Shown here piece after piece: positions 23,806 to 32,101 of a stretch of 64,000 nt of DNA (within the stretch, counting starts at the first letter, position 1; every line of letters starts with the position of its first letter). The DNA comes from Anaerobutyricum hallii. Its GTDB lineage: Bacteria > Bacillota > Clostridia > Lachnospirales > Lachnospiraceae. Position numbers and translations under genes: made by a program. The notes under the pieces were generated by a model. It saw only the letters and a program-made list of their open reading frames with translations, made no database searches and was not told the origin of the DNA. Where the stretch lies: contig NZ_LT907978.1 of assembly GCF_900209925.1 (NCBI RefSeq), forward strand, positions 3,257,001-3,321,000, in the 5' to 3' direction.

Positions 23806-25786
23806 AGCCTGTCCGAAAACCTTATTTTTAGGCATAAATTTAGCCCCTTTCCTTCATCTGTGACATTGAAAACTGAATAAAATACACAGGATGAAGAAAG
23901 AGGCTTATGCCTGTTCCATCAATTCCATCATTTTTTGAAATCCAAGGAGATTCTTCGCCCGTTCCAGGTTATAACCCAGACAAAAGAGCGCAAACTCTCC
24001 AGCCACTTTCCGTATTCCCCTTAAAAGAAAATAAGTGGCTCCCATTGCTCGTTTTATTGTTCCAAACGGATGCTCCGACAGGCACATCCTCCGGCTCATC
24101 TTTTCTTTATCCGGTTTCAGGAAAAACTTCACAACCTTTCTTTTTTCATAATGCCATTTTTCACCCGTTTTCGTTTCCTCCGGCTTCTTTCCTTCGGCTT
24201 CCAGCCAGCCCTTACATGGTTTTACCAGCTGATCTTTGGTAAAGTCGATCTCTTTCCATTCGCCTTTTCCCTTGTAACACTTATTGCGGTTCGGGCAATG
24301 TTTACACGCATTTTTATTGGCATAGCGGATATTCCCGTTTTTCTTTATGCTCTTCTGTCTCAGGATTTCCCCAGCCGGACAGTATACCAGGTTTCTCTCA
24401 GGATCTCTGACAAAATAACCTTCTTTTGCTTTTTCCTGCATTTCCTCAGGACTTCCATAAACACTGCTGTTTTCCCGTTTTTCATCCACCACTTTACGAC
24501 GGACTGTTTCTACCTTCATATCCTGTATCACTTCTGCATAAACTTCCGGTATCTTACCTGCATGCAGTGCTTTCTTCAGTTCTTCTGGCTCTGTGCTGGC
24601 AGTATCCGTTTCTGCCTCTTCATAAGGGATTTCTATGTCATAACCGTCTTTTCCATCATCTGTTATGACATGTGGGATAATACCGTTCTCCAGACACTCC
24701 ACCATATCTTCCACAGCTTCATAACCTTTATCTGCTACTACTTCTATGATCTTTTCCGGTTCAGAGCTCTTTATCCCCTGCATCGTACTTTCCAGCAATC
24801 CATGGTCGGTTACCTGATTGGTCATCTGAAAATCTCGGATCAGATGTGTTTCAGAATCTACCGCCGTCTGTGGGTTATATGCTACTGTAAACCCATTTTT
24901 ATTTTTCATGAGTTTTGCATCCGCATCTGTGATCGAAAGCTGGGATACCCCGGTTTCTTCCATCAGCTTCTGATAACCTTCGTATCTGGCAAGTCTCTCC
25001 TGTGCTTCTTTTAACTTGGCTTCAAGACTTTCTCTTGTCAGTTCTCCTGAAATCACGTCTGTTTCTTCCTGCTTGTCCATTTCATTCAGGATCCTTAGAT
25101 ACTCATCTGTATGGCCATTCAGCCATTTGATCCTGTCATCCAGTTTGTTTTTGGTGAAGTTGTTATCTTTTGCGTTATCCGCCTGGATCTTTGTTCCATC
25201 CACGGAAGAAAATCCCCATTCCACTGCACCGGAGATCCGGCGGTTGAATTCATAAAAAATCTCTTTCAGGCTGTCTATGTTGTTTTTCCTGAAATCTGCA
25301 ATGGTGCGAAAATCCGGTTCTACACCTCCGATCATCCATTTCACTTCAAGATTTACTTTACAGCTTTCAGCCAGTTTCCGTGAAGAACGGATACCTTTCC
25401 TGCTTCCGTAAATATATATCTTATAAAGGCTCTTAGGATCGTAAGATGGACGGCCTTCTGCTGCCACAGGTTTTACACCGTATTTCCCTATATCAAGATG
25501 GTTCACAAACGCATCAATTATCCTTGCAATACTTTCTTTATCTACAAATGCGTCCCATGAACAGCACATCAGCTGGTCACGGTCAAAACCTGAAACATAT
25601 GGCATCTCAATTCACCTCAGAACAATTTTTCTCTGGTTTCATTATACTATATCTGAAACATAGATGCACGATTTCTGTGTACTTTATTCAGTTTTCAATG
25701 TGCAATTTTAATTTATATTGAACGCTCACAAGAGCATATCAATCTTTTTCTCATCAGATTAGATTATCCGAGTTTTCGGACAGTCT
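23806..25786 (-). mobile_element. IS1182-family insertion sequence
   Basis: The element is about 1,981 bp, ending in inverted repeats AGCCTGTCCGAAAAC (23806-23820) and GTTTTCGGACAGTCT (25772-25786), 14 of 15 matching. It is flanked on both sides by a run of at least five C, compatible with a short target duplication. It contains one full-length transposase and interrupts the acetyltransferase gene of the polysaccharide locus. Confidence 0.9.
23905..25605 (-). CDS. IS1182 family transposase
   Basis: A 566-residue DDE transposase, full length for the family. N-terminal domain VNHLDIGKYGVKPVAAEGRP, SYDPKSLYKIYIYG, GGVEPDFRTIADFRK, then the first catalytic Asp in SSVDGTKIQADNAK. The second Asp is in VVADKGYEAVED. 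The C-terminal DDE/Cys part has YCPAGEILRQKS and CKHCPNRNKCYKG (zinc-like Cys cluster) and ends with RMCLSEHPFGTIKRAMGATYF, where the final catalytic Glu (SEHPFG) lies. No frameshift or stop is present, so the element may still be active. It starts 180 bp inside the right inverted repeat. Confidence 0.95.
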   Translation of the reverse strand: MPYVSGFDRDQLMCCSWDAFVDKESIARIIDAFVNHLDIGKYGVKPVAAEGRPSYDPKSLYKIYIYGSRKGIRSSRKLAESCKVNLEVKWMIGGVEPDFRTIADFRKNNIDSLKEIFYEFNRRISGAVEWGFSSVDGTKIQADNAKDNNFTKNKLDDRIKWLNGHTDEYLRILNEMDKQEETDVISGELTRESLEAKLKEAQERLARYEGYQKLMEETGVSQLSITDADAKLMKNKNGFTVAYNPQTAVDSETHLIRDFQMTNQVTDHGLLESTMQGIKSSEPEKIIEVVADKGYEAVEDMVECLENGIIPHVITDDGKDGYDIEIPYEEAETDTASTEPEELKKALHAGKIPEVYAEVIQDMKVETVRRKVVDEKRENSSVYGSPEEMQEKAKEGYFVRDPERNLVYCPAGEILRQKSIKKNGNIRYANKNACKHCPNRNKCYKGKGEWKEIDFTKDQLVKPCKGWLEAEGKKPEETKTGEKWHYEKRKVVKFFLKPDKEKMSRRMCLSEHPFGTIKRAMGATYFLLRGIRKVAGEFALFCLGYNLERAKNLLGFQKMMELMEQA

Positions 25787-26052
25787 CCCCCGACAAAATC
25801 GAGGGCTACTTTCTTATCTCTTTTTTCTCATTTATTTCTTATATTTTTCTCCAACGACAGATAACCTGTGAACGTCTTTTGAGGGACATTCGCAGGCTCA
25901 GCCATTACCTCCTATTATTTATGATTCTCATTTACTTATTTATGATTGGGTCAAAATAAGCATCCAGGAAACCACTTTATTATATATTTCCGCTAGAAAT
26001 GCGATTGGTTTCCTTTAATGAGAAGTCATAAGAATCATACTAAGGAACCTAG
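25787..26052. other. junction sequence between the IS and the truncated sugar transferase
   Basis: No gene is recognisable. It holds a long imperfect inverted repeat (ATGATTCTCATT near 25921 with AATGAG...AGAATCAT near 26018-26038) enclosing a hairpin GGAAACCA...TGGTTTCC. This may be the end of another, vanished element. The missing part of the sugar transferase and the first part of the acetyltransferase should once have been here, with genes between them. Confidence 0.4.
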
Positions 26053-27324
26053 CTAAGCCAGCGAAAACCCTGTAAAATCAAGCCTTTTCTTGGTTGGCTC
26101 TATTATACCGCCGACTCCCTTTAAGATGTTAAAAAACTGTGGGAATTCATCGATACTCCAGTCTCTTATAAAGTTCCCGATTCCTTTCTTGACCGTTCCG
26201 TCCGGAAGCTTTTTGCTCCCAATAATACGAGGGTCAAAGTCAAGTTTGAACATCATACCGTCCTGGACACGATTCTCTGCCATCAGTTCGGCTTTCCGTT
26301 CTTCTGCATCCATATACATGCTCCGGAACTTATACATCTGAAACTTTTTCCCGTTCTTTCCTACTCTCGTCTGTTTGAAAAAGATAGGTCCGGGAGACTG
26401 CAGATAGATGGCTGGTCCGATAAAGATGAACAGAATAGCCGTAAATAGACACCCCAGGAGTCCTCCTGCGATGTCTAAGCCTCGTTTCACTATAAGCTGT
26501 CTGTGAGTAATATTGTTCATACTGGTAGTAAGAACGGTGTAGGTTCCAAGCTTCTCAACGAACTGCTTCTTTCCGAGAAGGTTTTGCGATTTGGCAAGCT
26601 TCATATGAACGACCACTCCCATTTCTGTGAACTTGTTAAGAAGTTCTGAAGGATATGGTTCGCTTTCTGAGATATTGACAAATACTTCATCTACCCATTC
26701 ACGGCAAACATATTCTATAAGATCATCCTCATTTGCCACAACAGGCACACCGTCTATTATGCTGCCTTTTGCTTTTTTATCAAGGATACATACTCCTTTT
26801 ACAAAATAATCTGCATAATTCTTATTCTTAATGTTATCAATCACATCATTTACATTCTGGGCGGATATAACGATTAAAAGGGAACGATTTCCGATCTCCA
26901 CAAGGCATTTATGTAGAATGGCTTTCCACAGATTACGAACCACATAACTGATGATCAGATAAATAAGCCCTGTATATACTATAACAAGTCTGGAATAATC
27001 ATCTGCTTCTTTAAATAAGAATAAATAAAACACTGAACTCAGTGTTAACAAAATATCATGTTTTAATGTCATGGTAAATTCTTGATAAAAGCCTCGTTTT
27101 AAAACATTCTTATATGAATCGAAAAAAAAGATAACCACGATGTCCAGGAGTGCGATGCTCCATATCATATCACGGTATAAAGAATTCGTGAGTATCTCCA
27201 GGTTTCTATGGCGTATTCCAAACGCCATCGTAAAAGAAATCCACAGACATATCACGTCTAAGATTATAAAATCCAGGTGCTTTAGCCAACCCTGTGCGCT
27301 CTTCTTGTACATACTGTTCCCCAA
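26053..27324 (-). CDS. exopolysaccharide priming glycosyl-phosphotransferase, C-terminally truncated
   Basis: A 423-residue membrane protein of the WbaP/CpsE type, which loads the first sugar-1-phosphate on undecaprenyl phosphate. N-terminal helices (FIILDVICLWISFTMAF, MIWSIALLDIVVIFFF, DILLTLSSVFYLFLF, LVIVYTGLIYLIISYVV), a CoA-binding-like middle part, a further helix (LLGCLFTAILFIFIGPAIYL) and the catalytic domain beginning QSPGPIFFKQTRVGKNGKKFQMYKFRSM are present. The catalytic domain stops early: after DWSIDEFPQFFNILKG the family continues DMSLVGTRPP, but here the frame becomes VGGIIEPTKKRL and stops. About 40 residues are lost, so it is probably inactive. Confidence 0.85.
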   Translation of the reverse strand: MGNSMYKKSAQGWLKHLDFIILDVICLWISFTMAFGIRHRNLEILTNSLYRDMIWSIALLDIVVIFFFDSYKNVLKRGFYQEFTMTLKHDILLTLSSVFYLFLFKEADDYSRLVIVYTGLIYLIISYVVRNLWKAILHKCLVEIGNRSLLIVISAQNVNDVIDNIKNKNYADYFVKGVCILDKKAKGSIIDGVPVVANEDDLIEYVCREWVDEVFVNISESEPYPSELLNKFTEMGVVVHMKLAKSQNLLGKKQFVEKLGTYTVLTTSMNNITHRQLIVKRGLDIAGGLLGCLFTAILFIFIGPAIYLQSPGPIFFKQTRVGKNGKKFQMYKFRSMYMDAEERKAELMAENRVQDGMMFKLDFDPRIIGSKKLPDGTVKKGIGNFIRDWSIDEFPQFFNILKGVGGIIEPTKKRLDFTGFSLA

Positions 27325-27652
27325 TCTAGTTTCTTGTGTTTATTTATTAGCTATTAATCATTAGAGGAAGATATAGTGTTTTAATCCCCGCGAAATCCTA
27401 ATCTTTCTCTATTGATAGTCCGTTTTTTCATACATTTTTATGTCTTTTCTCGGTAATTATGTATTAAAAGAGAAAAGTACACTTACAACGAGTAAATTGT
27501 AGCATAGATTTCTTTTTAAGAGTATAATAAAATGTAACAATTTTATTATTTTAATTTGCCTATTTTTAGTAAAGTCGAACTACATCCTTAATTTTCCACC
27601 AATTTTTCACTTAAAACTCATTCTTTAGTATATAGAGAGACCGAATTTTTCT
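27325..27652 (-). other. leader and promoter region of the polysaccharide locus
   Basis: No gene. On the minus strand an extended -10 TGCTACAAT lies near 27500, preceded by a very AT-rich tract. A roughly 170-nt leader of no clear structure follows before the priming-transferase start. Nothing else is supported. Confidence 0.35.
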
Positions 27653-27709
27653 TAAAAAAAACGAAAAAGAAGACATATCTGACAGCTGCTAAACTGCTTT
27701 GATATGTCT
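27653..27709 (-). terminator. intrinsic terminator after the small secreted protein
   Basis: On the minus strand AGACATATC (27709-27701) pairs with GATATGTCT (27679-27671), and the stem is followed by TTCTTTTTCGTTTTTTTT. Confidence 0.85.
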
Positions 27710-27760
27710 CCTTTATTTTATAAGGTTTTCTTTCTTATTTTACTTACTTAATAGGGTTTA

Positions 27761-28393
27761 TTACTTCCCGTTATACTGATAGCGAACTCCTTTTACAACG
27801 TATCCTGCCGCTGTCTTTTTCAACTTCAGTGTTGTTGTGCCGATGTTTGTTTTGCTCTTCTCTCCGTAGCATCCTAAACGGTTCTGTGTTGTTACGGTGT
27901 AAATATTCTTACCGGTACGGGTTACCTTTGTGATCTTATAATCTGGAATCGTATCTCCGAAGTCTCCACCACAGTACATATACGGATCCTTGTAGAACTT
28001 GCTGTTGGAGCTGCATACTAACATCGCATGATTCTTATTCTTCTTGTTCCTGATGGTATTAACGGAAGCGCTCTTACCAAAAAGCTTCTTTGTCTCAGAA
28101 CGAAGTTCCTTTGCTGTGTAGCTGTAGTCTCCTTTGTAATTATATCTTACAAATACGGCGATGGATAACTTGGCGTTATCGTTAAGCTTCATCTTTACCG
28201 GTCTGGTGGTGGACTGTTCGCTTAAGTTCATCGCTGTCGTATATGCGGTCATCATCTTGCTAATGTTCTTAATCTCACGATTCCCTCCCATCTTACCGGT
28301 TACATCTGTAGATGCTGCCTGTACCGGTGTAAATGGAATGAGTATTACTGCCATAAACATTACTGCTAAAATTGTACTTAATCTCTTCTTCAT
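27761..28393 (-). CDS. small secreted protein of unknown function
   Basis: A 210-residue exported protein: MKKRLSTILAVMFMAVILIPF..VQAAS is a clear Sec signal peptide with cleavage after AQA-like VQA. The mature part is basic and beta-rich (LNDNAKLSIAVFVRYNYKG, the KELRSETKKLFGKSASVNTI helix, PYMYCGGDFGDTIPDYKITKVTRTGKNIYTVTTQN..). Two Cys could form a disulfide. No known domain is recognised. It may be a cell-wall-associated protein of the kind common in Lachnospiraceae. It is transcribed alone, with a strong terminator. Confidence 0.65.
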   Translation of the reverse strand: MKKRLSTILAVMFMAVILIPFTPVQAASTDVTGKMGGNREIKNISKMMTAYTTAMNLSEQSTTRPVKMKLNDNAKLSIAVFVRYNYKGDYSYTAKELRSETKKLFGKSASVNTIRNKKNKNHAMLVCSSNSKFYKDPYMYCGGDFGDTIPDYKITKVTRTGKNIYTVTTQNRLGCYGEKSKTNIGTTTLKLKKTAAGYVVKGVRYQYNGK

Positions 28394-28567
28394 AGGGAAT
28401 CCCTCCTCGTCTTCCTGATATAGTAAGGAATGTCTTTACATTTCCTATGCTTTTATTTTAATATTTTTACAGGAAAACTGCCATAACAGAAGTATTATCT
28501 TTGGTTACAGGCGGGATAAGAATGTATAACAAAAGTGTTAACATGGATTTTAATTGGTCAAAATTAC

Positions 28568-28613
28568 AAAAGAAGCCCCCTTCTCTGCTTTCACAAAGAA
28601 GGGGGCTTCTTTT
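28568..28613. terminator. strong bidirectional terminator
   Basis: AAAAGAAGCCCCCTTCT (28568-28584) and AGAAGGGGGCTTCTTTT (28597-28613) are perfect complements with a T-run on either strand. It closes the AbrB-type gene upstream on the minus strand. The remaining gap 28394-28715 shows nothing else. Confidence 0.9.
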
Positions 28614-28715
28614 GATTCCATGCCCTACTATACTGGTTCTGTAGATTAGCTTACGGCACTTTATCTTTCGTATACACAAAAAACTTACAGTAGATGTAAG
28701 CTGTCCTCGTGAAGA

Positions 28716-28982
28716 TTACTCTTCTGTCAGCTTATATCCGGCGATTCTGGCAAGCTCGCGGATAGAATCTCTTGATACCTTCTTACCCCTATATTCAATG
28801 AGGTCTTCACACTGTCCTGTAAAGATATCACTAGGGTTATACTTCTTAATGATGATCTTATCTTCTTCTGTGAAGATTTCTAAAGGTTCTCTCTCACCGA
28901 TGTCGAAACTTTTACGAAGTTCCATTGGTAATGTAATTCTTCCTAATGAATCAAGCTTTCTTACTATTCCAGTACTCTGCAT
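28716..28982 (-). CDS. AbrB/SpoVT-type transcriptional regulator
   Basis: An 88-residue DNA-binding protein. The swapped-hairpin AbrB fold is plain: MQSTGIVRKLDSLGRITLPMELRK, then PLEIFTEEDKIIIKKYNP, with a short C-terminal extension (GKKVSRDSIRELARIAGYKL) that may allow tetramer formation. In Clostridia and Bacilli such proteins repress transition-phase and surface genes as cells enter stationary phase. It is monocistronic with its own consensus promoter at 29070 and a terminator at 28568. Located among cell-surface genes, but target genes cannot be read here. Confidence 0.9.
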   Translation of the reverse strand: MQSTGIVRKLDSLGRITLPMELRKSFDIGEREPLEIFTEEDKIIIKKYNPSDIFTGQCEDLIEYRGKKVSRDSIRELARIAGYKLTEE

Positions 28983-29069
28983 AACGTACTCTCCTCTCTG
29001 GCGCAGCGTCTACTTCTTAATTTATTTTTTTATGACCTGCTGCCTGTGCAATGTTTTTGTGATGACTGT

Positions 29070-29098
29070 AGTATATCATAGGGCGAATCATTTGTCAA
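29070..29098 (-). promoter_or_regulatory. sigma-A promoter of the AbrB-type gene
   Basis: On the minus strand TTGACA (29093-29098), 17 bp, then TATACT (29070-29075). The leader to the start codon is about 80 nt. Confidence 0.75.
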
Positions 29099-29224
29099 CT
29101 AAAAAATGGAAAGTTTTTTTTAAAATGTTAGACAGCGTGCAAACTGTTATTTTGAAGTTCTTATTACATTTCGCCGTTATATTCTCATTCTAGTATAATA
29201 ATGGAAATTCTTGTACTTTCCCTT

Positions 29225-29288
29225 GTAAAAAGTTGTTATCTGTCTCTAAAAATGAGACTATCTCGCAAATGCGATGGCAACTTTTTAC
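29225..29288. other. three-way-junction structured element
   Basis: Outer arms GTAAAAAGTTG (29225-29235) and CAACTTTTTAC (29278-29288) are perfect complements and enclose two further hairpins, GTCTC-taaaaat-GAGAC and TCGC-aaat-GCGA. It lies 70 bp after the rfbA stop. It could act as a terminator or 3'-end structure, or be a small repeat. Confidence 0.6.
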
Positions 29289-29358
29289 TTTACAGTTAAC
29301 AAAATACCCCCACTTACAGCAATTGAAAATCGTTCTTTAACGAGTTCTTACTTTAACT

Positions 29359-30216
29359 TTACTTTAACTTAAGTAAATACTGCCCATAATTGGTCATCTT
29401 TAAACTTTCTCCAATCTCGTGAATCTTGTCTAAAGATATAAATCCTTCTTTCCATGCAAGTTCTTCTAAGCAGCCTACATAGCATCCGGACTTCTGGAGT
29501 GCCTTAACGATCTCAGCCGCTTCTAACATGCTGTCTGCGGTTCCGGCATCCATCCATGTGAGTCCTCTGTCGAATGGGATAACCTTTAACTGGCCTCTTC
29601 TTAAGTATTCTAAGTTAACATCTGTAATCTCGTACTCACCTCTTGCAGATGGCTCAAGATTCTTAGCGATGTCGATTACCTGGTTATCATAGAAATATAA
29701 TCCCGGTACGATGTAGTTCGACTTCGGATTCTTCGGCTTCTCTTCGATGGATACGGCATGACCGTTCTCATCAAACTCTACTACACCGAATGGTCTTGGG
29801 TCATCTACATAATAACCGAATACCTTCGCACCATGGTCATCCTTGATGGCTTCCTTCATAATCTCATCAAGATTATGGCAGTGGAAAATGTTATCTCCTA
29901 ATACGAGACATACGGAGTCATCTCCAATAAAATCTTCCCCGATGATCAGAGCATCTGCGATTCCGCGTGCAACCTTCTGTACGGCAAACTCGATATGAAT
30001 TCCAAACTCACTTCCGTCCCCAAGAAGATTCGCAAATTCCTTCTCTTCTCCCGGTGGAATGATTACGAGAATGTCCTTGATCCCTGCCTGAAGTAAAGTA
30101 GCGATCGGATAATAAATTAATGGCTTGTCATATACTGGTAATAATGGTTTACAAACCGGCTTCGTCATAGGGTACAGTCTGGTACCTTTGCCGGCAGCTA
30201 ATACGATTCCCTTCAT
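29359..30216 (-). CDS. rfbA: glucose-1-phosphate thymidylyltransferase
   Basis: A 285-residue enzyme that joins glucose-1-phosphate and dTTP to make dTDP-glucose, the first step to dTDP-rhamnose for surface polymers. The N-terminus is diagnostic: MKGIVLAAGKGTRLYPMTKP with VCKPLLPVYDKPLIYYPIATL. Then CLVLGDNIFH (metal-binding Asp), FGVVEFDENG, SIEEKPKNPKSNYIVPGLYFYD, RGEYEITDVN and LTWMDAGTADSML follow. All family blocks are present and the length is normal. The genes for the next steps (rfbB-D) are not in this window, so it works with genes elsewhere or is a leftover of the damaged locus. Confidence 0.95.
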   Translation of the reverse strand: MKGIVLAAGKGTRLYPMTKPVCKPLLPVYDKPLIYYPIATLLQAGIKDILVIIPPGEEKEFANLLGDGSEFGIHIEFAVQKVARGIADALIIGEDFIGDDSVCLVLGDNIFHCHNLDEIMKEAIKDDHGAKVFGYYVDDPRPFGVVEFDENGHAVSIEEKPKNPKSNYIVPGLYFYDNQVIDIAKNLEPSARGEYEITDVNLEYLRRGQLKVIPFDRGLTWMDAGTADSMLEAAEIVKALQKSGCYVGCLEELAWKEGFISLDKIHEIGESLKMTNYGQYLLKLK

Positions 30217-30398
30217 ATTAAAATCCCCTTGTCATTCGTTAAATATCTTATTATATTGTCATGTTACGGACTCTATAACGTCATTCCCAATGTTGTCACT
30301 CTTATGCAAATGATAGTAAATTCCCATTACGAAATCATCTTGCTTCCAATATTTTATATTATTTCCTTCCATTTGTCAAACTTTCTTTGCAAATTTAA

Positions 30399-32051
30399 CT
30401 AAATATTTATATAGTTGGTTTTTATTTTTCTGCAAATGCGTTCTGTACTGCATCCATCAACCATATTTAGGAAAACTTTGCGGAAATTATCAAGGTCTGA
30501 TTGTTCTACTTCTGACACAATATTCCCAAGCATGGAGGCTGCCTTTTCACATAAGGATTCGAAGTCTGCGACAACCGGCCCTGGAGTGAACTGGTCATAA
30601 TCAAAGTAAAAGTCTCTGCTATCCATATATTCCTTCTCATCAAATGCATAAAACAGCATCGGAAGTTCTAAGATTGCCGCTTCAAATACACTTGAGCTGT
30701 AGTCTGTGATGAGAAGGTTGCTTATGAGCATAAGGTCGTTAATATGCTCCTTTGTACTAAGGTCAAATACTCTGTCCTTCCACTGCTCTTCTACAAAAAA
30801 GCTCTGCTTGACAAACGGATGATTCTTGAGGATAAGCACCGTATCTTCCGGCTGTCGTTCCATGAAGCGATTAACGTCAAATGCCTCTGGTGGATAGTGT
30901 GCATCCTTATTCCCATCTCCTCGGAATGTCGGCGCAAACAAAATGACACGATTGTCCTTAAATGCCGGGTACTTCTCATAAAGTTCCCTGCGCTTTTCTT
31001 CTTCGTATTCCCAGTCAAAAAGCCGGTCTGTACGAGGCACGCCGAGCGCCTGTACCTTACTTGGTGAGATACCAAATGCTTCCGCATAAATGTCTCTTAC
31101 GGTATCGCTGCTTACTGGTACGAGATCATAATTCCTGTGATTCATGGAAGTCTGCGGCGCACCGCCCTTTTTCCCCATGCGGGTAAGCCCGAACGTCTTA
31201 AAGGCACCGCAGGCATGCCATAACTGGATAATCTTTGTCTCGTTCCGCTTATGAATGCTGTGAAGCTGCGGATAAAAATCTTCTAGAATAATGACTGCCG
31301 ATGTCGCACACTTTAAGGCACACTCCCGCAGTTCTCTCTTCTTTAAATGGTCTACCGTCTTTGTATTAATAAATGTAGTAATCTCTACTCCCGGTTCATT
31401 CTCCTCAAACCACTTCTTTACAAGCATAAGATTCCCGCCCTCTTCCGGCTCTCTTTCCGACAGAAAAAGAATCTGGTTCGGCTTCACCTTATTCTTTGCC
31501 ATGTATTTACGGTATCTGGCAGCAAAATAGTCGGTATTCTGCTGACGCGCACTGTAATTATATCCACTGATACGGTACACGGTCTCATTCGCCCGCTTCG
31601 CCGCCTTGATAAAGTTCTTTCCCTCTTTAAAATAATCTCTTACGAGCAAAAATGGCAGGCCGAGAGAACATCCTGCAAACTTAAGCAGATTCCTCTTACG
31701 CACGATCTCTGCCCTTGCAAAAAGCTCCTTCTGTACCGGAAATGGCTGGTCATCAAGGCTGATCTCTTCTGCTCCGCACCAGAGCGCAAACACAACATTC
31801 ACCTTATGGCGTGGCGGACTGTAAAATACATATGGCAGAAGAATCTCTGCATCGGCGCGGATCTGTTCGCCCACTTCGCCCTCTTCAATCACTACTTCCA
31901 TCGGAAAACGGCGTTCTACCTGTCTTTGCGTAAATACCGCCTGCACACGTATTCGCTTTCCCTCCATCTCCTCCGGCATCTTGGCGCGGAATCCGAGCTT
32001 CATCGTCTTCTGCGTAATATTCACTGTAATTCTGTAATTAATCTTTCTCAT
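30399..32051 (-). CDS. CDP-glycerol glycerophosphotransferase family protein
   Basis: A 550-residue TagB/TagF-type enzyme that polymerises or primes glycerol-phosphate (or similar) wall polymers at the inner face of the membrane. The first 150 residues are a beta-rich domain (NYRITVNITQKTMKLGFRAKMPEE...), then a short hydrophobic patch (LLKFAGCSLGLPFLLV). The catalytic part begins about residue 180, with IIQLWHACGAFKTFGL (catalytic His region), LGVPRTDRLFD, ILFAPTFRGDG and MLISNLLITDYSSSVFEAAI, which are the family's hallmarks. It lies between rfbA and a secreted peptidase on the same strand. A related, Pth-fused enzyme is at 58023. Confidence 0.88.
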   Translation of the reverse strand: MRKINYRITVNITQKTMKLGFRAKMPEEMEGKRIRVQAVFTQRQVERRFPMEVVIEEGEVGEQIRADAEILLPYVFYSPPRHKVNVVFALWCGAEEISLDDQPFPVQKELFARAEIVRKRNLLKFAGCSLGLPFLLVRDYFKEGKNFIKAAKRANETVYRISGYNYSARQQNTDYFAARYRKYMAKNKVKPNQILFLSEREPEEGGNLMLVKKWFEENEPGVEITTFINTKTVDHLKKRELRECALKCATSAVIILEDFYPQLHSIHKRNETKIIQLWHACGAFKTFGLTRMGKKGGAPQTSMNHRNYDLVPVSSDTVRDIYAEAFGISPSKVQALGVPRTDRLFDWEYEEEKRRELYEKYPAFKDNRVILFAPTFRGDGNKDAHYPPEAFDVNRFMERQPEDTVLILKNHPFVKQSFFVEEQWKDRVFDLSTKEHINDLMLISNLLITDYSSSVFEAAILELPMLFYAFDEKEYMDSRDFYFDYDQFTPGPVVADFESLCEKAASMLGNIVSEVEQSDLDNFRKVFLNMVDGCSTERICRKIKTNYINI

Positions 32052-32101
32052 AACTCTTATCGGTTTCTTTCTCTTATGATTTTCAAGCTCCTGTACTAAC
32101 T

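Noticed and set aside
24070-25014. 314-codon frame on the plus strand inside the transposase gene
   Set aside because: It is the antisense of an intact IS1182 transposase; its Phe/Cys-rich composition is typical of a shadow frame.
31347-32099. 250-codon frame antisense to the CDP-glycerol transferase
   Set aside because: The minus strand carries a complete enzyme with all motifs; the plus-strand frame has no family features or start site.
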